Shown here: piece after piece, positions 63,262 through 64,000 of the stretch | Position numbering within the stretch: the first letter of the stretch is position 1 | Layout: the number at the start of each line of letters is the position of its first letter | Origin: Xanthomonas sp. | GTDB taxonomy: Bacteria > Pseudomonadota > Gammaproteobacteria > Xanthomonadales > Xanthomonadaceae | Assembly (NCBI GenBank): GCA_018262705.1 | Contig: JADFDQ010000002.1 | Span: 62,001 to 126,000 of the forward strand | Direction of reading: 5' to 3' | Length of the DNA: 64,000 bases | Notes under the pieces: generated by a model | Told to the model about the DNA's origin: nothing | Database searches by the model: none | Seen by the model: the letters and a program-made list of their open reading frames with translations, nothing else | Program-made: the position numbers and the translations under genes

Positions 63262-64000
63262 GTGAACACCCCCACCGATCCGCTGGCCGCGCTCTGGCGC
63301 CCGCCCGCCTTGCTGAGCGTGGTGCTCGGCGGTGAAGCGCTGGCAGCGATCATTGCGCTGGCGCCGGCGCGTGATGGCCAGCGCCTGGTGCAGTTCGGGC
63401 TGGCATCGTTGAGCGTGCAGTGGGTGGCGATCGGCACGCTCTGCCTGCTGTATTTGCTGCGCCGCCCGCTGGGTCGCCTGCCACCGCTGCGCCTGGCCTG
63501 GGTGTGTCTGATGTTGCTGCTCGGAATGAGCCTGATCATCGGCGCGACATCGTGGAGCGTTCTGGCCATGGGTGGGCCAACCGACGTGTCACGACTGGAT
63601 TTCGTGCTGCGAATCATGGGAATTGCGGTGGTCGTCGGCATGGTCGGACTGCTGACTTACCAAAACTACTGGCGCTCGCAGCAGTTGGCCGTACGCGCCA
63701 AACAACTCGAATTGGAGGCGCTGCAAGCCCGAATCCGCCCGCATTTCCTGTTCAACACCCTCAACACCGGTGCCGCACTGGTGCATGAACAGCCGGACGC
63801 TGCCGAACGCCTGCTGCTGGATCTGGCCGATCTGTTCCGCAGCGCCCTGCGTGGCCCCAGGCAGATCCCGCTCAGTGAGGAACTGGCGTTGACGCGTCGC
63901 TATCTCGACATCGAAGCCTTGCGTTTCGGAACGCGGCTGACGTTGCAATGGAAGGTGCCGGAGGATCTTCCGGAAATCCCGGTGCCTTCGCTGTCGATTC
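63262..64000 (+). CDS. AlgZ/LytS-type sensor histidine kinase, N-terminal part (3' end outside window)
   Basis: At least 246 residues are visible. Four membrane helices occupy about residues 15-135 (LLSVVLGGEALAAIIALAP; VAIGTLCLLYLL; VCLMLLLGMSLIIGA; IMGIAVVVGMVGLLTY). The His-kinase domain of the LytS/AlgZ type follows with the phosphoacceptor in LQARIRPHFLFNTLNT and LSEELALTRRYLDIEALRFG. In xanthomonads such a gene is usually followed by an AlgR-type regulator, which would lie beyond the window. The start is GTG, with GGAGGA about 13 bases upstream. Confidence 0.85.
   Translation, partial: MNTPTDPLAALWRPPALLSVVLGGEALAAIIALAPARDGQRLVQFGLASLSVQWVAIGTLCLLYLLRRPLGRLPPLRLAWVCLMLLLGMSLIIGATSWSVLAMGGPTDVSRLDFVLRIMGIAVVVGMVGLLTYQNYWRSQQLAVRAKQLELEALQARIRPHFLFNTLNTGAALVHEQPDAAERLLLDLADLFRSALRGPRQIPLSEELALTRRYLDIEALRFGTRLTLQWKVPEDLPEIPVPSLSI

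Overview
The window looks like a chromosomal segment from a GC-rich gammaproteobacterium of the Xanthomonadaceae/Lysobacteraceae. Supporting signs are the order TrpR/YerC-like regulator-hisG-D-C-B-H-A-F-IE, the divergent fur/bamE(omlA) pair, a YbhFSR-type exporter next to a TetR gene, an AlgZ-like sensor kinase, and a 28-bp dif-type Xer site that differs at one position from the gammaproteobacterial dif sequence as I remember it. No species can be named from sequence alone.

Bases 1-11.4 kb are accessory. After the end of an MFS transporter gene and a multiply frameshifted yqaA-type pseudogene comes a minus-strand anti-phage locus. Read 5' to 3' it is capV (patatin phospholipase), a DncV-type CD-NTase, cap2 (E1-E2 ligase) and cap3 (JAB isopeptidase), which is a complete type II CBASS operon. 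It is followed by a two-gene unit made of a small protein that resembles a catalytically dead diadenylate cyclase (DisA-N) domain and a Cap15-type 2TM/beta-barrel membrane effector. The island also holds an intact tyrosine recombinase, the remnant of a second related recombinase, an interrupted kfrA-like gene with palindromic sites in front of it, an IS3-family fragment, an orphan C-terminal gene fragment, an unrecognised gene and an SseB-family gene. It stops at the dif-type site (11429-11456), which overlaps the 3' end of a core-type histidine kinase gene.

From 11.4 to 45 kb the window is mainly envelope, metal and housekeeping genes: a QseBC/PmrAB-like two-component system with PepSY and cytochrome b561 genes; a TetR-HlyD-YbhF-YbhS-YbhR-OprM export operon; a copA-cueR copper operon and a separate copper-chaperone gene, each behind the same TTGAC-N10-GTCAA operator and promoter layout; fur/bamE; rnfH, smpB and two tRNA genes; ppsR/ppsA; a CusCBA-type heavy-metal RND pump; a large propeller-GGDEF protein just downstream of orn; tadA; and a FAD-linked D-2-hydroxyacid dehydrogenase divergent from serA.

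From 45 to 64 kb come a NUDIX gene, an amino-acid permease, a class II aldolase and mtnC (methionine salvage), a secreted metallophosphatase, the tightly overlapping minus-strand his operon under a YerC/TrpR-like regulator gene, a degenerate thioredoxin-like secreted protein, a translationally coupled hisS-hutH-like pair, and the start of an AlgZ/LytS-type kinase. The strongest lead for something little described is the DAC-like sensor + Cap15 pair attached to the CBASS operon, in an island that abuts a dif-type site.
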